The notes: generated by a model not told the origin, from the letters alone. Numbered from the stretch's first letter, positions 33,388 to 41,774 are shown. The stretch is DNA of 64,000 bases from an uncultured Prevotellaceae bacterium (GCA_937898415.1 CALDLA010000100.1:49929-113928); one strand, 5' to 3'. Translations and numbers: made by a program.

Positions 33388-36300
33388 TTAACGTACGACC
33401 TTGCGACCGTTTCTGATGACGATGCCCTTCACGTTTCCGTTGATGGGGCGACCGCTGAGGTCGAAGACACGCTGGGTGCCGTCGGCGTCGATGGTGCGGA
33501 CAACGGGCCCGATGGCGTTAGGGCCACTGCCTTCACCGGGGTTGTAGCTGCCGCCGAACATCATGGCGAGGCTGCGGGCACCGTTGGGCATAGTGGCCTG
33601 GAAGTAGGCACGGAAGGGACCGACGTAGGCACGCGGCTCGGCGCTGGGCACCTTGTACCAGATGCCGTCGCTCTGCAGGATGTAGGCGGGCTTCTGTGCG
33701 TCATAGAGCGTGGCGTTGGGAATGGTGGCGGTGCTGCCCTTGAACTGGTAGGAGGCGCCGTCGATGACGGTGGTGCCTGCCGTCTGGTGCTGCTCCACGC
33801 TGCCTGCCTGAGCATTGACGTAGGCTCCGCCTTTGCTCACTACTATATAATAAGGTGTAAAGGCTGCCATCTGTCCGCCTTGCACCTCGCTGAAGGTGAC
33901 GGTGGTCACGCCCTCGACGTCTTCAATCACCGACGGGGCATAGACCTTGGCTTGGCTGTTATCTTCGACGTTGAGTGTCCAGGCGAAGGGCAGACATACG
34001 GTGTAGCCCTTGTCTTCGTAGCTCTCAACTTGGGTATAGACTTGCACGGGCTGTGTCTTGGGGGTCACGCCGTCGTCCTCTAAGAGGCGATTGCCGTTAT
34101 CGTCGTAAACATATTCCATGACTGTATTGCCGTGTTCGTCCAGTTCATACACGGGGTTGCCGTTCTCATCTACCTTTGGCACAGTTGTGACATCAACCAC
34201 TCTGGCAGCAAAGCTGCGGTCGTACGTGGCAGAGGGGAAGGTGAACGCCACCTTCGGGTCAAAGTCCATGCCGTCGGTCAGCACCAGCTCGGTACACTCG
34301 TTGCCGATGACCACGTTCTTCTCGCCGTTGGCATCATGACTCTTGCCGGCTGGCAAGTAGATGATGGTCTGCTCGGAAAGACCGGCGAAGGGGAATGTCT
34401 TAGTAAGACTCAGACGGTCAACAGCAGTCGGATTACGTCTCACTGTCACGCCGGCAGAACTGAACCAGCCTCCCTGCTCCCAGTCATTGCACTGGCTGAA
34501 ATCGACGTAGCGGAGGTTCTCGCAGCCTACGAACAGGTCGTCGTCGGAACTTACCATGCTGGAGGGGAAGGTGATGCCCGTCAGCTGGTTGCAGTAGGCG
34601 AAGGCATTGTCATTGACAAATTTCACACCTGAAGGCACAGAGTAGTTGCCTGTGGTAGCACCCTTCGGGGCGCAAACATAGAGTTCGGTGCCGCTATAGG
34701 AGAGGAGCACGTCGCCGACTGCTTTCAGCGATGTATTGCCGGAAGCGACGGTGATGCTGGCCAGATTGGGGCATTTGCTGAAAGCTGAAGTCCCCACTGT
34801 CAGGCTTCCGCTGCCGATGCTGATGCTGGTGAGCGCGGGGCACGAAGCGAAAGCCATGTCGCCCACTCCTGTGATGCTGTTAGGCAGGGAGAGGGTGGTG
34901 ATGCTGGTCTCGGCAAAAGCCTTATTGCCGATGTACTGCAGACCCTCTGGCAGCGTGATGCTGGTGACGTCGCTGCGCTCACAGAACACTTCGGTGTAAA
35001 TCTTCGTCACGGGCTTGCCGTTGACGGTGGCGGGGATGGTCACAGCGCCACCGGTGCCGATGTACTCCTTAATGTAATAAGAGTTGATGTCGATGTCATT
35101 GGGATAGAACACGAAGTCGCCCTCTATCACCGTGGGGTCGTCATTAGAGTATTTGCCCAAACTGGCAGGGATGGGCAGCTGATAGGTCTGCGTGAAGTAG
35201 AACCAGTTGTCGCCCAAGTCCGTCTGCATCCCGTTTCGTGAAGCGATGGTGGCGGGGCAGTGCTCCTCCGTCACGCTGGCATCGGTGCCACGACCGTCGA
35301 CCAAGGGAAGCCTTATCCATGTTACAGACCCCACCCCTGGCCCCTCCCCTTGAAGGGAGGGGAGAGTGGCGGCATAGCAGCGGGTGACAGTCAGGGTGCC
35401 ATTGGTGCCGCCGATGAGCCCAGCCTTCAGCTCGCCGGAGGTGGAGCGGCTGATAGTAGCCTCGCAGCCACAGTCGGTGATGGCGCCGTACAGCACGTTG
35501 CCGCAGATGCCACCTGCCCATGCCGCATCGTTGGCATTGGCGTAGGAGGTGGTGACGGAGCCTTTGAAGTAGCAGCTCTCGAAGGTGGCGGAGGCTATAT
35601 TCTTGCTGTCGGCCACGCGTCCGCCGATGCCGCCCACGCTGCCCAAGCCTGTGACGGAGCTGTTCTCCACCAGCACGTCGCTGATGACGCAGGGGCTGAA
35701 GACGGTGGTGCCGAAGAGCACGCCCACATGGTTCTGGCCCGTGACGGAGGATCCGTCGATGCGCACGTTGTGGAGACAGGCGTTCATCAGACAGCCGAAC
35801 AGGCCTACATTGTCTTGTGTCGGGGCATTGACAATCAGGTTGCTGATGGTGTGGCCCTGGCCGTTGAACTCGCCCATGAAAGGGTGTTCGGCTGTGCCGA
35901 TGGGGCTCATGCTGACACCCGCCATGTCGATGTCGGACCCTAAGCGCACCACGCGGCCTTCATAGTCCTGCCGCCCGCTGTTTACCTCTTCAGCCAGAGC
36001 CGCCAGTTCGGCGGCGGTGGTGACGACCTTGTCGCTATTGAAGTTGGTCTGAAGCTGCGGCCAGAGGTTCGGCTTGGTCCTGAAGGCTGTCGATTTGGAG
36101 GCAGGCGCCATCACTGCCATGCCAATCATCTCAGTGGAAGTCTTGCCCTGCGGCCATTCTTGCCAGCTCGTCTCCATATCTTTATAGGCAGGCAGCGAGG
36201 CGGAAAAATCGGTGTTGTAATAGTTGGCCTGCCCTCTCACCTCATGTTTGCTGCTTTTAACGAAGAAAGCTGCCTTGTCTTCGGTATCTCCATAGACAGC

Positions 36301-37359
36301 GGCATGCACGATGTTGGCATATATATTATCTTTCTTATCCGACCTGTCGGAACCCAGTCTGCCGAAAGCGCCTGCGGCAAAGTCGTTTCCTCCGACATTG
36401 CAATTCAGCACAAGGTTGTCTGCGGCATTCATCGCGTATGCGCAATCGCCGACCAGTCCTCCGGCATAGTCGTCCTCAGCATAGACGGAAGTGTTGACGA
36501 CGCGGTTTCTGTAGATGGCCAGGATATATGTATAGCCAACAAGACCGCCAGCCTTGTCATCGGTGGTGGAGACGGTGCAGTTCATAACCAGATTGTCGTA
36601 AAGCTGCACTTTCCCCTTGTCTTCATCAACGGCGGGGTCGCCGAACGCTGCACCGACTATGCCTCCTGCGTAGGTGGCATCGCCGGTCAGCGTGCAGTCT
36701 ATCACTCTGACGCCCTCGATTCTGCAGCCGATATGGGTAACTGTCAGCGTTGATGTACCATCAATATGATAATTGCGGGTATAGTCATCGTATGCTTCTG
36801 CATCGCCCAGTATGATTCCGGCGTAACGTGCGCTGGAGTTCTTTACATGGTAGTTTCTCACCACCAAGTCCTTGATGTTGCTGCCAAGGATGTATGAGAA
36901 AAGACCATGATAGCTGCCGCACTCCACGGCGTAGCCGTTGCGGATGGTGTGGCCGTGGCCGTCGAAGGTGGCGCGGTCCATGCCATAGTCATCGCGCAGG
37001 ATGGAGAAATAGTAACCGTTCAGGTCGATGTCGCACAGCAGGTGTACGGTTCTCCCCTTGCGGTCTTGGCGCACTGAGGCTTCTGCCTCGTACATATCCC
37101 AGGCATAGCGTGCTAACTGAGCGGCGTTGCGGATTTCAATTTCACCTTTCCCGGTGAGAGTGTAGTTCTGGTACGACTGACCGTCCCACAGACTGTAGCC
37201 GTCGGCGGTCATGTTGGCACCGTTCTGCCCGAACGAGGCGTTATCGGTCCATTTGTCGATGTCCTTAGTCTCTCTCTGCGCCGCTGCTGGCAGCGCTGTC
37301 AGAAGGCTTGCGACCACCATTAGGGCCACCAGCCATTGTTTGGTAATGTTTCTTTTCAT
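33388..37359 (-). CDS. Giant secreted GLUG/BspA-like leucine-rich-repeat protein, paralogue 2
   Basis: 1323 residues, same architecture as 29109-33113: signal peptide (ITKQWLVALMVVASLLTALP, then AAAQ), GLUG-type N-terminal and middle blocks, LRR_5 repeats (LPEGLQYIGNKAFAETSITT, ITGVGDMAFASCPALTSISI), beta domains, and the tail VFDLSGRPINGNVKGIVIRN. Similarity to paralogue 1 is high throughout and strongest in the last ~250 residues. It carries an extra 13-residue insert, ATLPSLQGEGPGVGSVTW, after TVTRCYA; the paralogue reads CYATDPNNTRLALVEGRG there. It is the first complete gene of the array; its 5' side abuts a broken toxin gene. Confidence 0.85.
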   Translation of the reverse strand: MKRNITKQWLVALMVVASLLTALPAAAQRETKDIDKWTDNASFGQNGANMTADGYSLWDGQSYQNYTLTGKGEIEIRNAAQLARYAWDMYEAEASVRQDRKGRTVHLLCDIDLNGYYFSILRDDYGMDRATFDGHGHTIRNGYAVECGSYHGLFSYILGSNIKDLVVRNYHVKNSSARYAGIILGDAEAYDDYTRNYHIDGTSTLTVTHIGCRIEGVRVIDCTLTGDATYAGGIVGAAFGDPAVDEDKGKVQLYDNLVMNCTVSTTDDKAGGLVGYTYILAIYRNRVVNTSVYAEDDYAGGLVGDCAYAMNAADNLVLNCNVGGNDFAAGAFGRLGSDRSDKKDNIYANIVHAAVYGDTEDKAAFFVKSSKHEVRGQANYYNTDFSASLPAYKDMETSWQEWPQGKTSTEMIGMAVMAPASKSTAFRTKPNLWPQLQTNFNSDKVVTTAAELAALAEEVNSGRQDYEGRVVRLGSDIDMAGVSMSPIGTAEHPFMGEFNGQGHTISNLIVNAPTQDNVGLFGCLMNACLHNVRIDGSSVTGQNHVGVLFGTTVFSPCVISDVLVENSSVTGLGSVGGIGGRVADSKNIASATFESCYFKGSVTTSYANANDAAWAGGICGNVLYGAITDCGCEATISRSTSGELKAGLIGGTNGTLTVTRCYAATLPSLQGEGPGVGSVTWIRLPLVDGRGTDASVTEEHCPATIASRNGMQTDLGDNWFYFTQTYQLPIPASLGKYSNDDPTVIEGDFVFYPNDIDINSYYIKEYIGTGGAVTIPATVNGKPVTKIYTEVFCERSDVTSITLPEGLQYIGNKAFAETSITTLSLPNSITGVGDMAFASCPALTSISIGSGSLTVGTSAFSKCPNLASITVASGNTSLKAVGDVLLSYSGTELYVCAPKGATTGNYSVPSGVKFVNDNAFAYCNQLTGITFPSSMVSSDDDLFVGCENLRYVDFSQCNDWEQGGWFSSAGVTVRRNPTAVDRLSLTKTFPFAGLSEQTIIYLPAGKSHDANGEKNVVIGNECTELVLTDGMDFDPKVAFTFPSATYDRSFAARVVDVTTVPKVDENGNPVYELDEHGNTVMEYVYDDNGNRLLEDDGVTPKTQPVQVYTQVESYEDKGYTVCLPFAWTLNVEDNSQAKVYAPSVIEDVEGVTTVTFSEVQGGQMAAFTPYYIVVSKGGAYVNAQAGSVEQHQTAGTTVIDGASYQFKGSTATIPNATLYDAQKPAYILQSDGIWYKVPSAEPRAYVGPFRAYFQATMPNGARSLAMMFGGSYNPGEGSGPNAIGPVVRTIDADGTQRVFDLSGRPINGNVKGIVIRNGRKVVR
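35328..35366 (-). repeat. GC-rich palindromic repeat, copy 2, in frame inside paralogue 2
   Basis: On the gene strand CTCCCCTCCCTTCAAGGG then GAGGGGCCAGGGGTGGGGTC, the same element as at 5527-5564. It adds 39 bases relative to the paralogous gene at 31060-31110, where flanking sequences (GGCATAGCAGCGGGTGAC on one side, GTCGACCA on the other) are conserved. It is read in a different frame from copy 1. Confidence 0.85.
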
Positions 37360-37383
37360 AACAGTTTAGTTGTACTAATTTCC

Positions 37384-37413
37384 GCCGTAGCGTAAAAGCT
37401 GAAGCCCTACGGC
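37384..37413. repeat. Hairpin at the toxin/giant-gene junction
   Basis: GCCGTAG (37384-37390) pairs with CTACGGC (37407-37413). It lies exactly where similarity to the toxin family ends and could mark the recombination junction that brought in the giant-protein array. Confidence 0.45.
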
Positions 37414-37414
37414 T

Positions 37415-37540
37415 CGTGCGGGGATGATGCATGATGTCCATCAGAATCTTCGTCGCCTTCTTGAAGAGCTGAGGATTGGACTTCTTCCACTTGCGCAACG
37501 TCCGGTCAGCCTCCTTGGAGTACTCAATCGTGTAGGTCAT
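37415..37540 (-). pseudogene. C-terminally truncated YoeB/RelE-type toxin
   Basis: Start at 37540, MTYTIEYSKEADRTLRKWKK, then SNPQLFKKATKILMDIMHHP and RT. This matches the N-terminal half of the YoeB/RelE mRNA-interferase fold. The expected continuation (a TGxGxPEPLKG-like segment and the WSRRI...HRLVY core with catalytic residues) is absent. The frame instead runs through a hairpin and into the start of the giant gene. Its start overlaps the antitoxin stop by four bases, so the operon layout is retained. It is almost certainly inactive as a nuclease. Confidence 0.75.
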
Positions 37541-37794
37541 AGGCTGTCGAAATATCGCTGCATCTCCTCCGGGGTGCTGCATTTGATAGTCTCACCCTTG
37601 GCATATTCGCGGCGAGCCTTGTTGATGGAGCGGCGCATGGCGGGGGTGATTGTGTGGTCATCACTGATGGTAGCCGTGCGCACTGAGGCTATGCCGCGTA
37701 TCATTTTCAGTGCCCGCTTGATATCGGCCACGAGCGCATTGTCTTCCAGCGTCACTATTATTTGGGATGTCTGTGGTAATGTCATTGTTGCCAT
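37537..37794 (-). CDS. Antitoxin of the broken YoeB/RelE-type module
   Basis: About 85 residues from MATMTLPQTSQIIVTLEDNA (start 37794; a frame open to 37830 exists) to EEMQRYFDSL. It is predicted helical, with an N-terminal beta segment typical of DNA-binding antitoxins and a charged middle (INKARREYAKGETIK) resembling toxin-binding regions. It overlaps the toxin start by four bases. The gene is intact although the toxin is not. A -7 element TACCTTTG (complement of 37903-37910) gives a ~110-base leader containing the GGCGTGAG/CTCACGC inverted pair, a common Bacteroidales leader repeat. Confidence 0.7.
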   Translation of the reverse strand: MATMTLPQTSQIIVTLEDNALVADIKRALKMIRGIASVRTATISDDHTITPAMRRSINKARREYAKGETIKCSTPEEMQRYFDSL

Positions 37795-37902
37795 GATAAA
37801 TACGTATTTATGTGAAATTTCGTGGGCCAAAACTGCGGTTGAGCGAGAGCAATGATGCTTGCATCAATTGCCGAGCGTGAGCAGTTTCGCGACTCTCACG
37901 CC

Positions 37903-37910
37903 GCAAAGGT
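37903..37910 (-). promoter_or_regulatory. -7 element of the antitoxin/toxin operon
   Basis: TACCTTTG on the minus strand followed by C; ~110 bases upstream of the antitoxin start. The leader between contains GAGCGTGAGCAG/CTCTCACGC and GATGCTTGCATC inverted sequences. Confidence 0.5.
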
Positions 37911-38045
37911 ACAAAAAATAATTCAAAAAACCGCATTTGGGGAGGATATTAACACGATTTCTGTGCAGAATACTATTCAATTTGTATAGAGAGGCGTTAT
38001 ATTGAGGATGGGAATAGTCCCAGAAAACAATTTAATTCTATTAAA

Positions 38046-39338
38046 ATGATGAACAGAAAAGTTTTGTTCTGGCCGTTGGCGGCGATGCTGCTGACGGCGT
38101 GTGAGAAAGGACTCGTGGACGGCGTCGCGGATGTCGCTCCGACGGGTCAGGCGGCGAAGTCGGTGCTGCAGGTGCGGACGCGCTCCGGCGGTTCGGCTGG
38201 CGGTGAGGCAACGGTGGCGTACCCCGTGACGGTGTATGTGTTCAGCGGCGAGGAATGCCGGGCGGTGCAGACCATCGGCGACGAGGGGCAGACGCTGAAC
38301 ATCGGGCTGACGGAAGGGACGTACTCGGTGTATGCTGTGGGCGGGGCTTCTTCATCGGACTATGTGCTGCCGACGACGGACGATGCTGCGGCGACGTCGG
38401 ACGATGCTGCGGCGACGTCGGCCATTGCGCTTCGCGAGGGTCACAGCCACGGCGGCCTGATGGCGGCACAGGCAACGGCAACGCTCACGGACGGGGGCAC
38501 GAACACCGTGACGCTGGGCTTGCAGCGACGGACGATGCTCATCCAAAGCGTGGTGGTGAAGAAGGTGCCCACGGCGGCAACGGCGGTAAGCGTGACCATT
38601 GCCCCGCTGTGGCAGGCGCTGACGGTGGGCGGGACTTTTAGCGGTGTAAGCGGTTCGCAGACCATCGCCCTGACAAAGCAGAGCGACGGGCGCACGTGGA
38701 TTCTCGCCGGGGAAAGCGGCGAGCACGTGCTGTCCCCCAGCAGCCAGCCCGCCAGCGTTTCGGTAAACATCACCATTGGCGGCACCACCAAGACCTACAC
38801 CTATTCGTGCAGCGACCAGTTGGAGGCAGGCTACAAGATCAACATCGACGGCACCTACACCGAGGCTGTAGGCGTAAACCTGACCGGCACCATCACCGGC
38901 GCTACATGGCTGGGCGAAAGGACTATCAGCTTTGAGTTCGACGAAAGCGGTTCGTCAGCGAGTGAGCCCAATAATCCATCCGACCCGAGCGAGTCCTCTG
39001 AGCCGTCGTCAGACTTCCCCGCCGTGGGCGACACCTATCAGGGCTGCTATGTGTTGGCGGTATCAACGATTGATGAGACCTCGGCAGAACTGACGTTGCT
39101 CTCGCCCAACGAGCAGGCAGCAACGACCACTGGGAATGCCGATGCCGCCCTTGCCGCCCTCGGCGCAGTAGGCATCAGCGACTGGGCCGTACCCACCAAG
39201 GCGCAGATGCAGCTCGTGGAGGCAAAGCTGCTGGCCGACGATGCATGGCGGGAAATGGACTTCCCCAAGGGCAACCAACTACTATTCCGCCTTGCACAGT
39301 CGCCCCTTTACTGGCTAATTCCCCTCCTAAAAAAGTAA
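38046..39338 (+). CDS. Fimbrillin-like (FimB/Mfa2-type) lipoprotein, possibly 3'-truncated
   Basis: 430 residues. Lipoprotein signal MMNRKVLFWPLAAMLLTAC with the lipid Cys at about 19. Two beta-sandwich domains follow, rich in Thr/Ser/Gly: YPVTVYVFSGEECRAVQTIG, LGLQRRTMLIQSVVVKKVPT, TYTYSCSDQLEAGYKINIDG. This pattern is that of Bacteroidales fimbrillin-associated proteins. Residues DDAAATSDDAAATS are a 21-base tandem duplication (38380-38421). The C-terminal part (ISDWAVPTKAQMQLVEAKLL) looks like a fimbrial tip-type domain that ends abruptly in LIPLLKK, four bases before the ~101-bp element at 39343. Insertion of that element may have removed the original C-terminus. Confidence 0.65.
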   Translation: MMNRKVLFWPLAAMLLTACEKGLVDGVADVAPTGQAAKSVLQVRTRSGGSAGGEATVAYPVTVYVFSGEECRAVQTIGDEGQTLNIGLTEGTYSVYAVGGASSSDYVLPTTDDAAATSDDAAATSAIALREGHSHGGLMAAQATATLTDGGTNTVTLGLQRRTMLIQSVVVKKVPTAATAVSVTIAPLWQALTVGGTFSGVSGSQTIALTKQSDGRTWILAGESGEHVLSPSSQPASVSVNITIGGTTKTYTYSCSDQLEAGYKINIDGTYTEAVGVNLTGTITGATWLGERTISFEFDESGSSASEPNNPSDPSESSEPSSDFPAVGDTYQGCYVLAVSTIDETSAELTLLSPNEQAATTTGNADAALAALGAVGISDWAVPTKAQMQLVEAKLLADDAWREMDFPKGNQLLFRLAQSPLYWLIPLLKK

Positions 39339-39342
39339 CCCC

Positions 39343-39445
39343 AATAAAGTTTTATTTTTACTTACACTACTTACACTTGACCGCAACAATATGATAATCA
39401 ACACCTTGCACAGTGTAAGTAGAGTGTAAGTAGTGTAAGTAAAAA
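39343..39445 (-). repeat. ~101-bp GTAAGTAGTGTAAGTA element, copy 1
   Basis: Ends carry inverted runs of ACTTACACT units: TTACTTACACTACTTACACT at one end and AGTGTAAGTAGAGTGTAAGT at the other, with the terminus AATAAAG. Reverse-complemented, it aligns over its whole length with 40208-40310. The middle ~35 bases diverge. No coding capacity. The size and terminal inversion fit a MITE-like or palindromic repeat. Confidence 0.75.
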
Positions 39446-39544
39446 CTTCTGACAAACAATTCACGCCGCTTTAGCATCAAACACGGAAAATCCGAATCAG
39501 AACCGAACGGATTCAATGTCATTAACTACCGCCAAACACTGTGA

Positions 39545-39625
39545 AAGGTGCCACCTTCCAATTAGTTCCATCCCATGGAGGCACCAGTTCCATGGCATGG
39601 AGGCAGTAGAAAGGCGGCACCTTTC
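39545..39625. repeat. Palindrome array E, four palindromes at 22-bp period
   Basis: Centres at 39551 (AAGGTGCCACCTT), 39573 (CCATCCCATGG), 39595 (CCATGGCATGG) and 39617 (GAAAGGCGGCACCTTTC), each exactly 22 bases apart. The two central units are tandem copies (AGTTCCATCCCATGGAGGCA); the two outer ones also pair with each other (GAAAGGTGCC with GGCACCTTTC). The rest of the 39446-39837 gap shows nothing else, apart from AT-rich DNA just before the next gene. Confidence 0.8.
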
Positions 39626-39837
39626 GCCCCGTTTCCCGCCCCCTTTGTCATAGTTTCCTACTTAAAGGATTAACTGACCACTTGACCGAAGTGCTTGCCA
39701 ACTGGCCATTATAAAAAATCTTTTTGAACAGAATTCTGCTAAAAAAACAGGTATTTCAGTACTTTTTTATTTAAACTGTTGTAAATGCAGAGATTTTTGT
39801 TTATTTTTGCAAGCGTAAACAAGCAAAAGCAATAGAT

Positions 39838-40098
39838 ATGAATGCAATCTCACTTAACAATCTGTGGAGTTATCTGCAAGGACTTTCGCTGACGGCCAGC
39901 AACCAACGCTGGTTAGGCGAACGGCTCATAGAGGCTTCTGCTGAACACGACATGTCTTCAGAAGAGGATAAGAAGTTGAAGAAACTTAACGCTTTGTTCG
40001 GCGCATGGAGCGGTGAGGACGGCGAACGTATAGAGAGTGCCGTCCGTGAGGCCCGCAAGGCCGACTATAAGCGCGAACTGGTACCAATGAACGACTAA
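39838..40098 (+). CDS. Small antitoxin-like protein preceding a VapC relic
   Basis: 86 residues beginning MNAISLNNLWSYLQGLSLTA and SNQRWLGERLIEASAEHD, a recurrent N-terminus among Bacteroidetes antitoxins paired with PIN or RelE toxins. The C-terminal part (EDGERIESAVREARKADYKR) is helical and charged. The relic of a PIN-domain toxin starts five bases after its stop, supporting an antitoxin role. The gene itself looks intact. Confidence 0.6.
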   Translation: MNAISLNNLWSYLQGLSLTASNQRWLGERLIEASAEHDMSSEEDKKLKKLNALFGAWSGEDGERIESAVREARKADYKRELVPMND

Positions 40099-40102
40099 GG
40101 TT

Positions 40103-40207
40103 ATGAAGAGGAAGTATTTGCTTCATTGCTTTGCAGCACAAGATGGTGATAGTGACCGATAATATCGACCATATCGGACGCATCCGAGGCATTGAATTGT
40201 CATATTT
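40103..40207 (+). pseudogene. VapC (PIN-domain toxin) relic with internal deletion
   Basis: ATG at 40103 gives MKRKYLL, the standard opening of Bacteroidales VapC proteins. About 15 bases later another frame reads ALQHKMVIVTDNIDHIGRIR then GIEL, the usual VapC C-terminus (VTDN...H..RI.G..L). Roughly 100 intervening residues and two of the catalytic acidic positions are missing. The 3' end is cut by the ~101-bp element at 40208. Too short for a normal open-frame search. Confidence 0.65.
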
Positions 40208-40310
40208 TCTTACTTACACTACTTACACTCTACTTACACTCCATAAACTTCTGACTGTCAATTTGTTGCAAGCAAATGTAAGTAATGTAAGTAAAAAGTA
40301 AACTTTATTG
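40208..40310 (+). repeat. ~101-bp GTAAGTAGTGTAAGTA element, copy 2
   Basis: Inverted relative to copy 1 (39343-39445), same length within a base or two. It begins TTACTTACACTACTTACACT and ends ACTTTATTG at 40310. One end abuts the VapC relic, the other an integrase fragment, so each gene fragment stops precisely at the element. Confidence 0.75.
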
Positions 40311-40423
40311 CAACTGAACTGGCTCTGAGTGCCGTTAATCGTCACTCTACCCATTACTGGCACCACACCATTCTTCTCCTTACTCTTGTTCACATAGAAC
40401 AGAATGTTAAAAGTACTTCTCAT
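40311..40423 (-). pseudogene. N-terminal fragment of a tyrosine recombinase (integrase)
   Basis: From ATG at 40423: MRSTFNILFYVNKSKEKNGV then VPVMGRVTINGTQSQFSC, the conserved arm-binding N-terminus of Bacteroidales tyrosine recombinases of conjugative and mobilisable elements. The frame then enters the ~101-bp element. Only ~38 of about 400 residues remain and no catalytic R-H-R-Y region is present. It shows that a mobile element once occupied this site. Confidence 0.7.
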
Positions 40424-40788
40424 GTTTCTTACTTCGTTTTTAATTTTGGCTGCAAAACTACTATTTCTTTTGGCATCCATCGCTATGCAAAATGTAGCAG
40501 TTTGCGGAATAAGAAACGGGCGATGAAAGGACGGTTATAGGTGCGCCATTCTGCCTCAATTTGCAGGTTGCTTTAGGAAGTTAAAACCGCCTTAGGGTCC
40601 AGATTTTGGGTTACGAATTAGAAACTTAACTCCTTCGCCAATCCTCCCCAATTTGCTATTTGACCCAAATTAAACTTCCTCGCTCTTCCCCTTTTTGCCT
40701 TTATTTTAGGCCGAACTGCGTTAATCTTCCAAAATCACTTTCTTTTTACAAGCTTTTTTCGTAAATTTGGAACCAAAAAGAGCAGAAT
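40424..40788. other. Intergenic region upstream of the DUF362 gene
   Basis: 365 bases without a credible gene. It includes a possible -7 box TAGTTTTG on the minus strand (40453-40460) for the integrase fragment and TAAATTTG at 40762-40769 as -7 for the DUF362 gene, whose ATG is 19 bases on. Nothing else is recognised. Confidence 0.5.
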
Positions 40789-41772
40789 ATGAAAAAAATG
40801 GTAATGAGCATGGTCGCAATGCTGATGGTATTGGCAGCAACGGCACAAAGTAAAGTGTATCTGACAAGGGAGATTTCACCAGAGTCGTTAGTTAAAATCT
40901 ACAAGGCGCTGGGCGTCTCAGCTAAGGGTCGTGTGGCAGTGAAGATGAGTACAGGCGAAGGCAGCAATCCCAACTACCTGAAACCTGAGCTGGTAAAGAA
41001 CCTGATATGGGAGGTGGACGGCACCATCGTGGAGTGTAACACCGCCTACAGCAGTGGTGCAGGAAACGAGCAGGACGACCGCAACTCTTCTGCGAACCAC
41101 TGGAAGGTGATAGAGCGTCACGGATTTCTGAAGTACTTCCCCGTGGATATCATGGACGAGTACGACGAGATTCGCATCCCCGTGAAGGACCTGTCGCACA
41201 TCAAGTACGATATCGTTGGCGGACACATGGCCAACTACGACTTCATGATTGCCCTGAACCATTTCAAGGGTCACCCTATGGGCGGCTACGGTGGTGCGCT
41301 GAAGAACCTCTCCATTGGCTGCGCCAGTCAGAACGGCAAGGCATACATCCACTCGGCAGGCAAGATGGAGAAGCTTGATATGGCAAAACTATGGACACCT
41401 GAGTTCATCGGCAATCAGGACGGTTTCCTTGAATCTATGGCTGCAGCGGCACAGGCCGTGGTGAACTACTTCAACAAGAAGCAGGGCATCATCTACATCA
41501 GCGTGATGAACAACATGTCGATAGACTGTGACTGTGTGGATCATCCCGAACCCGTGAAGCTGGAGGACTACGGCATCCTCGCCTCTACCGACCCCGTAGC
41601 ACTCGACCAGGCTTGCATCGACATCATTAATCAGCAGAAGGTGACGGCTAAGAACGACCCCACCGACCTTCTGAAGCGCATCGACAAGCAGCACGGCATG
41701 CACACCATCGACCATGCTGCCCAAATCGGCCTTGGCTCAAAGAAATACACGTTGGTAAGTATTGACAAATAA
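40789..41772 (+). CDS. Secreted DUF362 domain protein
   Basis: 327 residues. The N-terminal signal peptide (MKKMVMSMVAMLMVLAATAQ) is followed by a DUF362 domain: VAVKMSTGEGSNPNYLKPEL, FMIALNHFKGHPMGGYGGAL, KNLSIGCASQNGKAYIHSAG and GILASTDPVALDQACIDII. Conserved Cys/His positions suggest a metal or iron-sulfur related role, but no ferredoxin CxxCxxC pair is present. DUF362 proteins have no settled function. The Crp/Fnr-like fragment ends two bases downstream on the other strand. Redox genes (nitroreductase, flavodoxin) lie nearby. Confidence 0.8.
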   Translation: MKKMVMSMVAMLMVLAATAQSKVYLTREISPESLVKIYKALGVSAKGRVAVKMSTGEGSNPNYLKPELVKNLIWEVDGTIVECNTAYSSGAGNEQDDRNSSANHWKVIERHGFLKYFPVDIMDEYDEIRIPVKDLSHIKYDIVGGHMANYDFMIALNHFKGHPMGGYGGALKNLSIGCASQNGKAYIHSAGKMEKLDMAKLWTPEFIGNQDGFLESMAAAAQAVVNYFNKKQGIIYISVMNNMSIDCDCVDHPEPVKLEDYGILASTDPVALDQACIDIINQQKVTAKNDPTDLLKRIDKQHGMHTIDHAAQIGLGSKKYTLVSIDK

Positions 41773-41774
41773 GT

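Noticed and set aside
40424..40480. Extended start for the integrase fragment at 40480
   Set aside because: The family N-terminus aligns from the ATG at 40423; the extension is non-conserved and overlaps a possible -7 box.
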